64,000 nucleotides of DNA from the NCBI RefSeq assembly GCF_003573695.1, contig NC_039367.1, positions 31,582,442 to 31,646,441 of the forward strand, read 5' to 3'. Of this stretch, positions 1 to 11,452 are shown one piece after another (positions within the stretch are counted from its first letter, which is position 1; each line of letters opens with the position of its first letter). The notes under the pieces were generated by a model. That model ran no database searches and was not told the DNA's origin. It worked only from the letters and a program-made list of their open reading frames with translations. The position numbers and the translations under genes were made by a program. The stretch comes from Papaver somniferum (lineage: Eukaryota; Streptophyta; Magnoliopsida; Ranunculales; Papaveraceae).

Positions 1-255
1 AACTTTTTAAGATGCTTTTTAAAATGTTGCTTGTTATGAAAGGCATACTTTACCAACATCTTACTAGGGTTCACTGGTGGTATTACATCTTCTTCAGGGA
101 ATAGATTTGGATCATCTTCCTCATCAATGTTGTTGATATCTGGTTGGTATTTGTTGTACCAATCAGGTTTGCCACTAACTTTATTAATCACTACTTCAGG
201 GCCAACATCATCTTTATCTGGTTAAGGACTTCGGCTTATCCTTTTTGCTCTTCAT
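1..255 (-). CDS. 5' part of an unidentified gene, cut by window edge, apparent frameshift
   Basis: A minus-strand ATG at 255-253 opens a short lysine-rich start (MKSKKDKPKS) that stops after 13 codons. A second frame, one base off, is open from about 221 to the window edge (about 73 codons), acidic and Asp/Asn-rich in the first half and basic at the end (SKMLVKYAFHNKQHFKKHLK). A TATA-like box lies about 115 bp upstream of the ATG. The basic stretch vaguely resembles the N-terminal DNA-binding region of MuDR-type transposases (pattern F-x-N-K-x-x-F-K), but this is a weak impression. The frame change may be a real frameshift, a sequencing error or an unrecognised intron. The gene lies outside the large transposon and continues beyond the window. 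Confidence 0.35.
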
Positions 256-368
256 CTTCAAGGTTACAAAAACAAAGATATTAAAAACCTAATCTACCAA
301 TACGAAGAACAAATCATCAATTTCAATCACTCAGACTCTTGTTTTTCTGGTTTCTTCAAACTTAGAGA

Positions 369-378
369 GATATATAGA
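369..378 (-). promoter_or_regulatory. TATA-like box of the minus-strand gene at 1-255
   Basis: Read on the minus strand the sequence is TCTATATATC, about 115 bp upstream of the ATG at 255. This is a plausible plant TATA position, giving a 5' leader of roughly 80-90 nt. No experimental support is visible. Confidence 0.35.
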
Positions 379-1393
379 GAGGCGGAGAAAACCGAGTGCA
401 AATGAAATAATGAAACCCTAACTCGTGTTTTGTTCTCATTATATCCCCTAAACACATGTTGGCTTATGCTGGTTTTAGTGTTTTACCCGTCGATTAACAT
501 CACGCGTGTACGGTGAAAGATTAAGACATAGATAAGCTAGATTTTAGATCTTTAGCCGTCAATTGAGCTGGACGGTGGAAGATTAAATACCTCTTGCCAA
601 TGGGTATATTTGTAATTACACCCACCTTTTTCTCATCTCGTGTGGTGAGAAATTGACTAAGTAAACAGGTTTTTACCAAGGTGGTGGGGCCAGACAGAAA
701 ACCAAACGACATGGGCATTTTTTTTATTTTCAAAAAAGCGTGAGTGTTTTCTTAATTACATTTTCCCTCATGGACATTTTCTTAATTTTCCCAATTTAAA
801 ACATATTTGGATACCCATGTCGGAATCGCGTCTCATAAATTAGTTTGTCAACATAATTTCAATATGATTTCTAAAATTTAAAATAAAAATAAAAAATGTT
901 ACGAAGCAAAATAGTTTTACATCTAATTTCTGGGATTGTCTGCTGTTTATGGAAAAGTAGAAACAAATATGCTTGTAATATCCAAACATGCTTCTAATAT
1001 CCAAATTTTCTGGCCAGCCATTAACATTATGATTTTGTGATCGATAATATTGAACGAAACATTAGTGGTTGAAAATAATGGGTAAATAAATAAAGAATTC
1101 TAAGCCAAGATGTGTGTCCACATTTTAACCTGAATACGCTCTTGCACTCCAATTAGTAGAATCACTCACTTAATTTCAACTATTTCGTTAACTTAGTTTT
1201 TTCACGAGCTAACAAGAAAATCATGATTCTAAAGGTTGTTACGGCATTTGTTAGGGGAGGATACCAATTCATATAAAACAAAGTAATTTTAGCCGTGGAT
1301 CCTAGACTGGTATCCGCCCCTTACAGAAGCAGTATCATCCTTTATCAATCGTGCTAACAAGTGATATTACTTGGAGGTGTTATTATCCCCATT
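379..1393. other. Host flank with no recognised gene
   Basis: AT-rich non-coding DNA. Two imperfect copies of an ACGGTGGAAGATTAA-like block occur near 510-525 and 573-587. I see no convincing ORF, RNA gene or transposon end. The minus-strand frame at 521-733 has no family resemblance and is probably chance. Confidence 0.5.
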
Positions 1394-1401
1394 ATAATCA
1401 A
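1394..1401. repeat. Left target-site duplication (8 bp)
   Basis: ATAATCAA lies directly before the left terminal inverted repeat. An identical copy lies directly after the right terminal inverted repeat at 61840-61847. A 9-bp duplication does not fit, because the ninth base differs on either side. Confidence 0.85.
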
Positions 1402-1442
1402 CCTCGCGTTTTTAGGGGCCACCTGAAAGGATTTAGGGGCCA
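1402..1442 (+). repeat. Left terminal inverted repeat (41 bp)
   Basis: It begins CCTCGCGTTTTTAGGGGCCA and pairs with the reverse complement of 61799-61839 at 40 of 41 positions; the single difference is T at 1424 against C in the right copy. It contains two direct copies of TTTAGGGGCCA (1411-1421 and 1432-1442) spaced 21 bp apart. Confidence 0.9.
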
Positions 1443-1528
1443 ACAATAAAACAAAAAAGGTCACCCAAAGGGAAAATGTAGCCAGCCGTTATCTCGCGTA
1501 ATTCGTAATGGCAAAATTACCCTTATAT

Positions 1529-1600
1529 ATTCGGAGGATATGATAACATTTTATCCTCCGATTTCAATCGGAAGCCAAAATATTACCCAGACTTCCGATT
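1529..1600. repeat. Left subterminal pair of hairpins resembling the satellite monomer
   Basis: Two inverted repeats sit side by side. The first pairs ATTCGGAGGATA (1529-1540) with TATCCTCCGATT (1552-1563). The second pairs AATCGGAAG (1566-1574) with CTTCCGATT (1592-1600) around a 17-bp loop. The satellite monomer starts with the same ATTCGGAGGATA and carries an AATCGGAAG...CTTCCGAAT hairpin with the same 17-bp spacing; the 35-bp second hairpin matches the monomer at 26 of 35 positions. The segment lies about 90 bp inside the TIR, where transposase-binding repeats would be expected. Confidence 0.75.
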
Positions 1601-1661
1601 GTAGTCGGTGCAGTATTAGAATGATTTCTGTTTCATTTTTTCATTTTTGAGTTGTTAGAGT

Positions 1662-1668
1662 TATAAAG
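1662..1668 (+). promoter_or_regulatory. TATA-like box upstream of the MURA-like gene
   Basis: TATAAAG lies about 35 bp upstream of the ATG at 1703, which would leave only a very short leader. A second candidate, TATATAT at 1524-1530, is about 175 bp upstream and overlaps the first subterminal hairpin. I cannot choose between them. Confidence 0.3.
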
Positions 1669-1702
1669 AAGAAGGTGAAGGAAAAAAGGGAAAACCCATT
1701 TT

Positions 1703-3030
1703 ATGACTACAAAAATGGATGGATATGAAGAAGAAGGTGAGAATCATGGCGAAGAACATAATGTTGAGGGTTCACGACCGTTTAGAGAAGACGATTTGGG
1801 GTATATGTTGAATGATCCAAACTTTTGTGGAGAGGAAAACCTAGACGACCCTTTCATGGAAGAAAATGGAGAATCGCCTGATATTGAAGCTAACGATGCA
1901 TGTAAAACACTGGTATTGTGTTAAGAAACTCAAATACTCGATTTTCATGCGTTTGTGTGCTTTTGTAAACAAGAAAACCCGATTATTGCATGCACTGAAT
2001 GCCATGAACTACCCAGATTCGGTAGATAATTTCTCGAATAAACTTACGAATATAACACGATGAGTACCAAATATGTATATTCAGTAGTTCCAAGATAGTA
2101 GTTTACTGCCGAATATGAGAAAAAAACCCCAAACTGGTTTTCCAAAAAAATCTACATTCGGTAGTTATGTAGACTTGTTTACCCCCGAATGGCCCCAAAA
2201 ACGAATTCCTCAAAAAATTTCAAACTCAGTATTCTTATCCTTTACAATCGGTAATAGTTTAACATTATTTGACTGCCGAATATAACAGTGGCCTCAAAAT
2301 AAAATTTCCGAAAACTTGAAAATCGGATGTTTATCGATTAAAGTTATCTCCCGGTTATTTATATTCGGCTGTTTTACTATATATTTCAGCTTCCGATTAT
2401 ATCATTTTTTGCACTCACTAAGCTGTGTACATTCATTTGCATAAATCGGGTGTTTTGGGTAACCGATAGGATTCCGAATATAGTATATTCGGTAGTTTGA
2501 CTTATTTAATAACCTCCGATTATTGTATAATAATTTGTTGCTTTCATATGCAGGCCATTGAAGAGTTTGTTGATGATTTCTATTTGAGGCCCGACACTTC
2601 CCTATACTATGCAAACGATTTGGTATACTCATTACTACTTTTTTTTTCAAAATTTATATGTTAAATGGTTATGCTTATTAGATTTGTTTTGTTTTATGCA
2701 CGTTTAGACATTTGGAAGTATGAAGGAGGAAAAGGAATGGCTTATGAACAAGGCAAAAGACAACATGTGCGTGTTCAAAATAATCATGTTAGTGATACTC
2801 GATTTGAAATGATTTGTGAGCGAGGTGGGACGCGAAAGAGTCACGAGGGAAAGAATAGTAAGTACGTACGGAAGACGAATAGGAAATACCGAAGCAATAC
2901 CAAGAAGATAGGATGCCCATTTAAGATTGTCTTCTATAAGCCCGATGGTATTAAAAGTAAAGAGTATAAAATGTATAAAGTTGATAACGGTTGTCACAAC
3001 CATGATGATCCATTGGATTTAATTGGACAT
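1703..3030 (+). pseudogene. MURA/FAR1-like transposase N-terminal region, frameshifted and truncated
   Basis: Proposed exons are 1703-1912, 2554-2622 and 2708-3030, with GT-AG introns at 1913-2553 and 2623-2707 in consistent phase. Exon 1 gives an acidic 70-residue leader; exon 2 gives a 23-residue acidic/aromatic segment (AIEEFVDDFYLRPD...). Exon 3 begins TFGSMKEEKEWLMNKAKDN and, after a one-base frame change near 2773, continues as a FAR1/WRKY-GCM1-type zinc finger. Visible ligands are Cys in CERGG (2815), Cys in GCPFK (2914) and the HNH pair (2995 and 3001). Families with this domain continue into the MULE DDE transposase; here similarity stops after LIGH at about 3030 and no catalytic domain follows. 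This is a remnant of the transposase gene, unable to encode an active enzyme as it stands. The frameshift could be a sequencing error; the loss of the catalytic part could not. Confidence 0.7.
1913..2553 (+). other. First intron of the MURA-like gene, dense in ATTCGG/CCGAAT motifs
   Basis: The proposed intron starts GTATTG and ends at the CAG at 2551-2553. Throughout it carries half-sites such as ATTCGGTAG, CCGAATATG, AATCGGTAA and TTCCGATTAT in both orientations, every few tens of bases. No ORF of interest is seen in it. The motifs are the same as those in the PMD introns and the satellite. Confidence 0.6.
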
Positions 3031-3253
3031 GTAATGGTTGCCAATGTTTTAATCTTTCTCTTTGATGGAATTGTTCTTGACCTCGCTTCTTAGCCTTGAT
3101 TTCCTCTTCCTCCTCCTTCGTTGCCACTAACGATGGTTTAATTTTTTTGGGTTGTTTGTTCCTTTTTTGTATTTCTTCTTCCATTGCTGCAATTGATGTA
3201 GTTGTTCGCTTGCATCTTCGAAGTATGTTGTCGATTGATGATGAAATTGCCAT
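3031..3253 (-). pseudogene. Start of an unidentified minus-strand gene fused to the transposase remnant
   Basis: From an ATG at 3253 the minus strand encodes a charged, Lys/Glu-rich segment of about 74 residues (MAISSSIDNILRRCKRTTTS..., then a run of Glu and KAKKRGQEQ). It then runs into the antisense of the FAR1-like exon at about 3030. The open frame continues to 2951 only as antisense of the other gene. A TATA box sits about 60 bp upstream of the ATG. I read it as the first exon of a second element gene whose remainder was lost in the same internal deletion that cut the transposase gene. I do not recognise the family; the Lys/Glu-rich part could form a coiled coil. An alternative is a chance frame over low-complexity DNA. 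Confidence 0.4.
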
Positions 3254-3310
3254 TGAAAAGGTTTTTCATTCTGATCTTTTACTCAATAATAACTGAGAGG
3301 GTTTACCCTC

Positions 3311-3320
3311 CTTATATAGA
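3311..3320 (-). promoter_or_regulatory. TATA box for the minus-strand gene start at 3253
   Basis: The minus strand reads TCTATATAAG here, a good plant TATA match. It lies about 60 bp upstream of the ATG at 3253, allowing a leader of roughly 30 nt. Confidence 0.5.
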
Positions 3321-3516
3321 TTAGAGTTCCAACGGCTCTAATTTTTGAAAATATGGCCGTTTAGGTTTCTGAAAATATGGCAGTTGAGGTTTCGAATCAA
3401 CGATGCACTACAATCGGTTGCCAACGATACACGTATTTCCTCCGAATAAGACATTCGGTGGCGAACTTAAATTTTTATCTACCGATTAGGTTGGTATTTT
3501 TAAACACGACTATATT
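3321..3516. other. Motif-rich spacer between the left genes and the satellite
   Basis: This non-coding stretch contains further CCGAAT/ATTCGG-type half-sites (AATCGGTTG, CTCCGAATAAG, ATTCGGTGG, ACCGATTAGG) before the first full monomer begins at 3517. A short near-repeat, GTTTCTGAAAATATGGC and GAAAATATGGCAG, occurs around 3345-3385. Confidence 0.5.
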
Positions 3517-6129
3517 ATTCGGAGGATAAATTTTTTTTGTAAAGTCTCGAATGTACGATGGCCCAAAAATCAGAATTTGGGAAAAACTGATACTTTTCAA
3601 ATTTTGAACTTGCAATATTCGGAAGTAAACACAACACCCGAACTTCCGAATATGGGTTGTCTAACCTTCTATATTGGCCCTTGGAACAACCTAGAGCTAT
3701 GGCATGGTTTGTTTTGAACTTGTAATATTCGGAGGATAATGTTTTTTTGTAAAGTCCCGAATGTACGATGGCCCAAAAATCAGAATTTGGGAAAACTGAT
3801 ACTTTTCAAATTTTGAACTTGAAAGAATCGGAAGTAAACACAACACCCGAACTTCCGAATATGGGTTGTATAAACTTCTATATTGGCCCTTGGAACCACC
3901 TAGAACCATGGCATGGTTTGTTTTGAACTTGTAATATTCGGAGGATAATGTTTTTTTGTAAAGTCCCGAATGTACGATAACCCAAAAATCAGAATTTGGG
4001 AAAACTGATACTTTTCAAATTTTGAACTTGAAAGAATCGGAAGTAAGCACAACACCCGAACTTCCGAATATGGGTTGTCTAACCTTCTATATTGGCCCTT
4101 GGAACCACCTAGATCCATGGCATGGTTTGTTTTGAACTTGTAATATTCGAAGGATAATGTTTTTTTGTAAAGTCCCGAATGTACGATGGGCCAAAAATCA
4201 GAATTTGGGAAAACTGATACTTTTCAAATTTTGAACTTGAAAGAATCGGAAGTAAACACAACACCTGAACTTCCGAATATGGGTTGTCTAACCTTCTATA
4301 TTGGCCCTTGGAACCACCTAGGGTCATGGCATGGTTTGTTTTGAACTTGTAATATTCGGATGATAATGTTTTTTTGTAAAGTCCCGAATGTACATGGCCC
4401 AAAAATCATAATTTGTGAAAAACTGATACTTTTCAAATTTTGAACTTGAAAGAATCGGAAGTAAACACAACACCCGAACTTCCGAATATGGGTTGTCTAA
4501 CCTTGTATATTGGCCCTTGGAACCACTTAGAGCCATGGCATGGTTTGTTTTGAACTTGTAATATTCGGAGGATAATGTTTTTTTGTAAAGTCCCGAATGT
4601 ACGATGGCCCAAAAATCAGAATTTGGGAAAACTGATACTTTTCAAATTTTGAACTTGAAAGAATCGGAAGTAAACACAACACCCGAACTTCCGAATATGG
4701 TTGTCTAAACTTCTATATTGGCCCTTGGAACCACCTAGAACCATGGCATGGTTTGTTTTGAACTTGTAATATTCGGAGGATAATGTTTTTTTGTAAAGTC
4801 CCGAATGTACGATAACCCAAAAATCAGAATTTGGGAAAACTGATACTTTTCAAATTTTGAACTTGAAAGAATCGGAAGTAAGCACAACACCCGAACTTCC
4901 GAATATGGGTTGTCTAACCTTCTATATTGGCCCTTGGAACCACCTAGAGCCATGGCAAGGTTTGTTTTGAACTTGTAATATTGGAAAGATAATGTTTTTT
5001 TGTAAAGTCCCGAATGTACGATGAGGCCAAAAATCAGAATTTGGGAAAACTGATACTTTTCGAATTTTGAACTTGAAAGAATTGGAAGTAAACACAACAC
5101 CTGAACTTCCGAATATGGGTTGTCTAACCTTCTATATTGGCACTTGGAACCACCTAGAGCCATGGCATGGTTTGTTTTGAACTGGTAATATTCGGAGGAT
5201 AATGTTTTTTTTGTAAAGTCCTGAATGTACGATGGCCCAAAAATCGGAATTTGGGAAAAACTGATACTTTTCAAATTTTGAACTTGAAAGAATCGGAAGT
5301 AAACACAACACCCGAACATCCGAATATGGGTTGTCTAAACTTCTATATTGGCCCTTGGAACCACCTAGAGCCATGGCATGGTTTGTTTTGAACTTGTAAT
5401 ATTCGGAGGATAATGTTTTTTTTGTAAAGTCCTGAATGTACGATGGCCCAAAAATCAGAATTTGGGAAAAACTGATACTTTTCAAATTTTGAACTTAAAA
5501 GAATCGGAAGTAAACACAACACCCGAACTTCCGAATATGGGTTGTCTAACCTTCTATATTGGCCCTTGGAACCACCTAGAGCCATGGCATGGTTTGTTTT
5601 GAACTTGTAATTTTCGAAGGATAATTTTTTTTGTAAAGTCCCGAATGTACGATGGCCTAAAAATCAGAATTTCGGAAAACTGATACTTTTCAAATTTTGA
5701 ACTTGAAAGAATCGGAAGTAAACACAACACCTGAACTTCCGAATATGGGTTGTCTAACCTTCTATATTGGCACTTGGAACCACCTAGAGCCATGGCATGG
5801 TTTGTTTTGAACTGGTAATATTCGGAGGATAATGTTTTTTTTGTAAAGTCCTGAATGTACGATGGCCCAAAAATCAGAATTTGGGAAAAACTGATACTTT
5901 TCAAATTTTGAACTTGAAAGAATCGGAAGTAAACACAACACCCGAACTTCCGAATATGGGTTGTCTAACCTTCTATATTGGCCCTTGGAACCACCTAGAG
6001 CCATGGCATGGTTTGTTTTGAACTTGTAATATTCGGAGGATAATGTTTTTTTGTAAAGTCCCGAATGTACGATGGCCCAAAAATCAGAATTTGGGAAAAA
6101 CTGATACTTTTCAAATTTTGAACTTGAAA

Positions 6130-8290
6130 GAATCGGAAGTAAACACACCCGAACTTCCGAATATGGGTTGTCTAACCTTCTATATTGGCCCTTGGAACCA
6201 CCTAGAGCCATGGCATGGTTTGTTTTGAACTTGTAATATTCGGAGGATAATGTTTTTTTGTAAAGTCCCGAATGTACGATGGCCCAAAAATCAGAATTTG
6301 GGAAAACTGATACTTTTCAAATTTTGAACTTGAAAGAATCGGAAGTAAACACACCCAACTTCCGAATATGGGTTGTCTAACCTTCTATATTGGCCCTTGG
6401 AACCACCTAGAGCCATGGCATGGTTTGTTTTGAACTTGTAATATTCGGAGGATAATGTTTTTTTTAAAGTCCCGAATGTACGATGGCCCAAAAATCAGAA
6501 TTTGGGAAAAACTGATACTTTTCAAATTTTGAACTTGAAAGAATCGGAAGTAAACACACACCCGAACTTCCGAATATGGGTTGTCTAACCTTCTATATTG
6601 GCCCTTGGAACCACCTAGAGCCATGGCATGGTTTGTTTTGAACTTGTAATATTCGGAGGATAATGTTTTTTTGTAAAGTCCCGAATGTACGATGGCCCAA
6701 AAATCAGAATTTGGGAAAAACTGATACTTTTCAAATTTTGAACTTGAAAGAATCGGAAGTAAACACAACACCCGAACTTCCGAATATGGGTTGTCTAACC
6801 TTCTATATTGGCCCTTGGAACCACCTAGAGCCATGGCATGGTTTGTTTTGAACTTGTAATATTCGGAGGATAATTTTTTTTGTAAAGTCCCGAATGTACG
6901 ATGGCCCAAAAATCAGAATTTGGGAAAAACTGATACTTTTCAAATTTTGAACTTGAAAGAATCGGAAGTAAACACAACACCCGAACTTCCGAATATGGGT
7001 TGTCTAACCTTCTATATTGGCCCTTGGAACCACCTAGAGCCATGGCATGGTTTGTTTTGAACTTGTAATATTCGGAGGATAATGTTTTTTTGTAAAGTCC
7101 CGAATGTACGATGGCCCAAAAATCAGAATTTGGGAAAAATGATACTTTTCAAATTTTGAACTTGAAAGAATCGGAAGTAAACACAACACCCAACTTCCGA
7201 ATATGGGTTGTCTAACCTTCTATATTGGCCCTTGGAACCACCTAGGCCATGGCATGGTTTGTTTTGAACTTGTAATATTCGGAGGATAATGTTTTTTTGT
7301 AAAGTCCCGAATGTACGATGGCCCAAAAATCAGAATTTGGGAAAAACTGATACTTTTCAAATTTTGAACTTGAAAGAATCGGAAGTAAACAACACCCGAA
7401 CTTCCGAATATGGGTTGTCTAACCTTCTATATTGGCCCTTGGAACCACCTAGAGCCATGGCATGGTTTGTTTTGAACTTGTAATATTCGGAGGATAATTT
7501 TTTTTGTAAAGTCCCGAATGTACGATGGCCCAAAAATCAGAATTTGGGAAAAACTGATACTTTTCAAATTTTGAACTTGAAAGAATCGGAAGTAACACAA
7601 CACCCGAACTTCCGAATATGGGTTGTCTAACCTTCTATATGGCCCTTGGAACCACCTAGAGCCATGGCATGGTTTGTTTTGAACTTGTAATATTCGGAGG
7701 ATAATGTTTTTTTGTAACCCGAATGTACGATGGCCCAAAAATCAGAATTTGGGAAAACTGATATTTTCAAATTTTGAACTTGAAAGAATCGGAAGTAAAC
7801 ACAACACCCGAACTTCCGAATATGGGTTGTCTTGTCTAACCTTCTATATTGGCCCTTGGAACCACCTAGAGCCATGGCATGGTTTGTTTTGAACTTGTAA
7901 TATTCGGAGGATAATGTTTTTTTGTAAAGTCCCGAATGTACGATGGCCCAAAAATCAGAATTTGGGAAAAACTGATACTTTTCAAATTTTGAACTTGAAA
8001 GAATCGGAAGTAAACACAACACCCGAACTTCCGAATATGGGTTGTCTAACCTTCTATATTGGCCCTTGGAACCACCTAGGCCATGGCATGGTTTGTTTTG
8101 AACTTGTAATATTCGGAGGATAATGTTTTTTTGTAAAGTCCCGAATGTACGATGGCCCAAAAATCAGAATTTGGGAAAAACTATTTTTCAAATTTTGAAC
8201 TTGAAAGAATCGGAAGTAAACACAACACCCGAACTTCCGAATATGGGTTGTCTAACCTTCTATATTGGCCCTTGGAACCACCACATGGCA
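6130..8290 (+). repeat. Satellite segment with clustered micro-indels
   Basis: Nearly every monomer here has one to several small deletions relative to its neighbours, while substitutions are few. Examples are a shortened ACACAACACCC near 6148, 6349 and 7191, loss of GA before GCCATGG near 7245 and 8080, loss near 7715 (GTAACCCGAATG), loss near 8179 (ACTATTTTTC) and a small duplication near 7831. This pattern suggests residual consensus error in the assembly rather than ageing, although replication slippage is possible. Confidence 0.7.
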
Positions 8291-11200
8291 TGGTTTGTTT
8301 TGAACTTGTAATATTCGGATGATAATGTTTTTTTGTAAAGTCCCGAATGTACATGGCCCAAAAATCATAATTTGTGAAAAACTGATACTTTTCAAATTTT
8401 GAACTTGAAAGAATCGGAAGTAAACACAACACCCGAACTTCCGAATATGGGTTGTCTAAACTTCTATATTGGCCCTTGGAACCACCTAGAGCCATGGCAT
8501 GGTTTGTTTTGAACTTGTAATATTCGGAGGATAATATTTTTTTGTAAAGTCCCGAATGTACGATGGCCTAAAAATCAGAATTTGGGAAAAACTGATATTT
8601 TTCAAATTTTGTACTTGAAAGAATCGGAAGTAAACACAACACCCGAACTTCCGAATATGGGTTGTCTAAATTTCTATAATGGCCCTTGGAACCACCTAGA
8701 GCCATGGCATGGTTTGTTTTGAACTTGTAATATTCGGAGGATAATGTTTTTTTGTAAAGTACCGAATGTACGATGGCCCAAAAATCAGAATTTGGGAAAA
8801 CTGATATTTTTCAAATTTTGTACTTGAAAGAATCGGAAGTAAACACAACACCCGAACTTCCGAATATGGGTTGTCTAACCTTCTATATTGGCCCTTGGAA
8901 CCACCTAGAGCCATGGCATGGTTTGTTTTGAACTTGTAATTTTCGAATGATAATGTTTTTTTGTAAAGTCCCGAATGTACGATGGACCAAAAATCAGAAT
9001 TTGGAAAAACTGAAACTTTTCAAATTTTGAACTTGAAAGAATCAGAAGTAAACACAACACCTGAACTTCCGAATATGGGTTGTCCAACCTTTTATATTGG
9101 CCCTTGGAACCACCTAGAGCCATGGCATGGTTTGTTTTGAACTTGTAATATTCGGAGGATAATGTTTTTTTGTAAAGTCCCGAATGTACGATGGCCCAAA
9201 AATCAGAATTTGGGAAAACTGATATTTTTCAAATTTTGTACTTGAAAGAATCGGAAGTAAACACAACACCCGAACTTCCGAATATGGGTTGTCTAACCTT
9301 CTATATTGGCCCTTGGAACCACCTAGAGCCATGGCATGGTTTGTTTTGAACTTGTAATATTCGGAGGATAATGTTTTTTTGTAAAGTCCCGAATGTACGA
9401 TGGCCTAAAAATCAGAATTTGGGAAAAACTGATATTTTTCAAATTTTGTACTTGAAAGAATCGGAAGTAAACACAACACCCGAACTTCCGAATATGGGTT
9501 GTCTAAATTTCTATAATGGCCCTTGGAACCACCTAGAGCCATGGCATGGTTTGTTTTGAACTTGTAATATTCGGAGGATAATGTTTTTTTGTAAAGTACC
9601 GAATGTACATGGCCCAAAAATCATAATTTGGGAAAAATTAATATTTTTCAAATTTTGTACTTGAAAGAATCGGAAGTAAACACAACACCTGAACTTCCGA
9701 ATATGGGTTGTCTAACCTTCTATATTGGCCCTTGGAACCACCTAGGGTCATAGCATGGTTTGTTTTGAACTTGTAATATTCGGATGATAATGTTTTTTTG
9801 TAAAGTCCCGAATGTACATGGCCCAAAAATCATAATTTGTGAAAAACTGATACTTTTCAAATTTTGAACTTGAAAGAATCGGAAGTAAACACAACACCCG
9901 AACTTCCGAATATGGGTTGTCTAAACTTCTATATTGGCCCTTGGAACCACCTAGAGCCATGGCATGGTTTGTTTTGAACTTGTAATATTCGGAGGATAAT
10001 GTTTTTTTGTAAAGTCCCGAATGTACGATGGCCCAAAAATCAGAATTTGGGAAAAACTGATACTTTTCAAATTTTGAACTTGAAAGAATCGGAAGTAAAC
10101 ACAACACCCGAACTTCCGAATATGGGTTGTCTAACCTTATATATTGGCCCTTGGAACCACCTAGAGCCATGGCATGGTTTGTTTTAAACTGATAATATTC
10201 GGATGATAATGTTTTTTTGTAAAGTCCCGAATGTACGATGGCCCAAAAATCAGAATTTGGAAAACTGATACTTTTCAAATTTTGAACTTAAAAGAATCGG
10301 AAGTAAACACAACACCCGAACTTCCGAATATGGGTTGTCTAACCTTGTATATTGGCCTTTGGAACCACTTAGAGCCATGGCATGGTTTGTTTTGAACTTG
10401 TAATATTCGGAGGATAATGTTTTTTTGTAAAGTCCCGAATGTACGATGGCCCAAAAATCAGAATTTGGGAAAACTGATACTTTTCAAATTTTGAACTTGA
10501 AAGAATCGGAAGTAAACACAACACCTGAACTTCCGAATATGGGTTGTCTAACCTTCTATATTGGCCCTTGGAACCACCTAGGGTCATGGCATGGTTTGTT
10601 TTGAACTTGTAATATTCGGAGGATAATGTTTTTTTGTAAAGTCCCGAATGTACATGGCCCAAAAATCATAATTTGGGAAAAATTAATATTTTTCAAATTT
10701 TGTACTTGAAAGAATCGGAAGTAAACACAACACCCGAACTTCCGAATATGGGTTGTCTAACCATCTATATTGGCCCTTGGAACCACCTAAAGTCATGGCA
10801 TGGTTTGTTTTGAACTTTTAATATTCGGAGGATAATGTTTTTTTGTAAAGTCCCGAATGTACGATGGCCTAAAAATCAGAATTTGGGAAAACTGATACTT
10901 TTCAAATTTTGAACTTGAAAGAATCGGAAGTAAACACAACACCTGAACTTCCGAATATGGGTTGTCTAACCTTCTATATTGGCACTTGGAACCACCTAGA
11001 GCCATGGCATGGTTTGTTTTGAACTGGTAATATTCGGAGGATAATGTTTTTTTTGTAAAGTCCTGAATGTACGATGGCCCAAAAATCAGAATTTGTGAAA
11101 AACTGATACTTTTCAAATTTTGAACTTGAAAGAATCGGAAGTAAACACAACACCCGAACTTCCGAATATGGGTTGTCTAAACTTCTATATTGGCCCTTGG

Positions 11201-11452
11201 AACCACCTAAATCCATGGCATGGTTTGTTTTGAATTTGTAATATTCGGAGGATAATGTTTTTTTGTAAAGTCCCGAATGTACGATGGCCCAAAAATCAGA
11301 ATTTGGGAAAACTGATACTTTTCAAATTTTGAACTTGAAAGAATCGGAAGTAAACACAACACCTGAACTTCCGAATATGGGTTGTCTAACCTTCTATATT
11401 GGCCCTTGGAACCACCTAGAGCCATGGCATGGTTTGTTTTAAACTGGTAATA

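Noticed and set aside
2704..3003. Minus-strand ORF over the FAR1-like exon
   Set aside because: It is the antisense shadow of the zinc-finger exon, which has recognisable Cys/His ligands on the plus strand.
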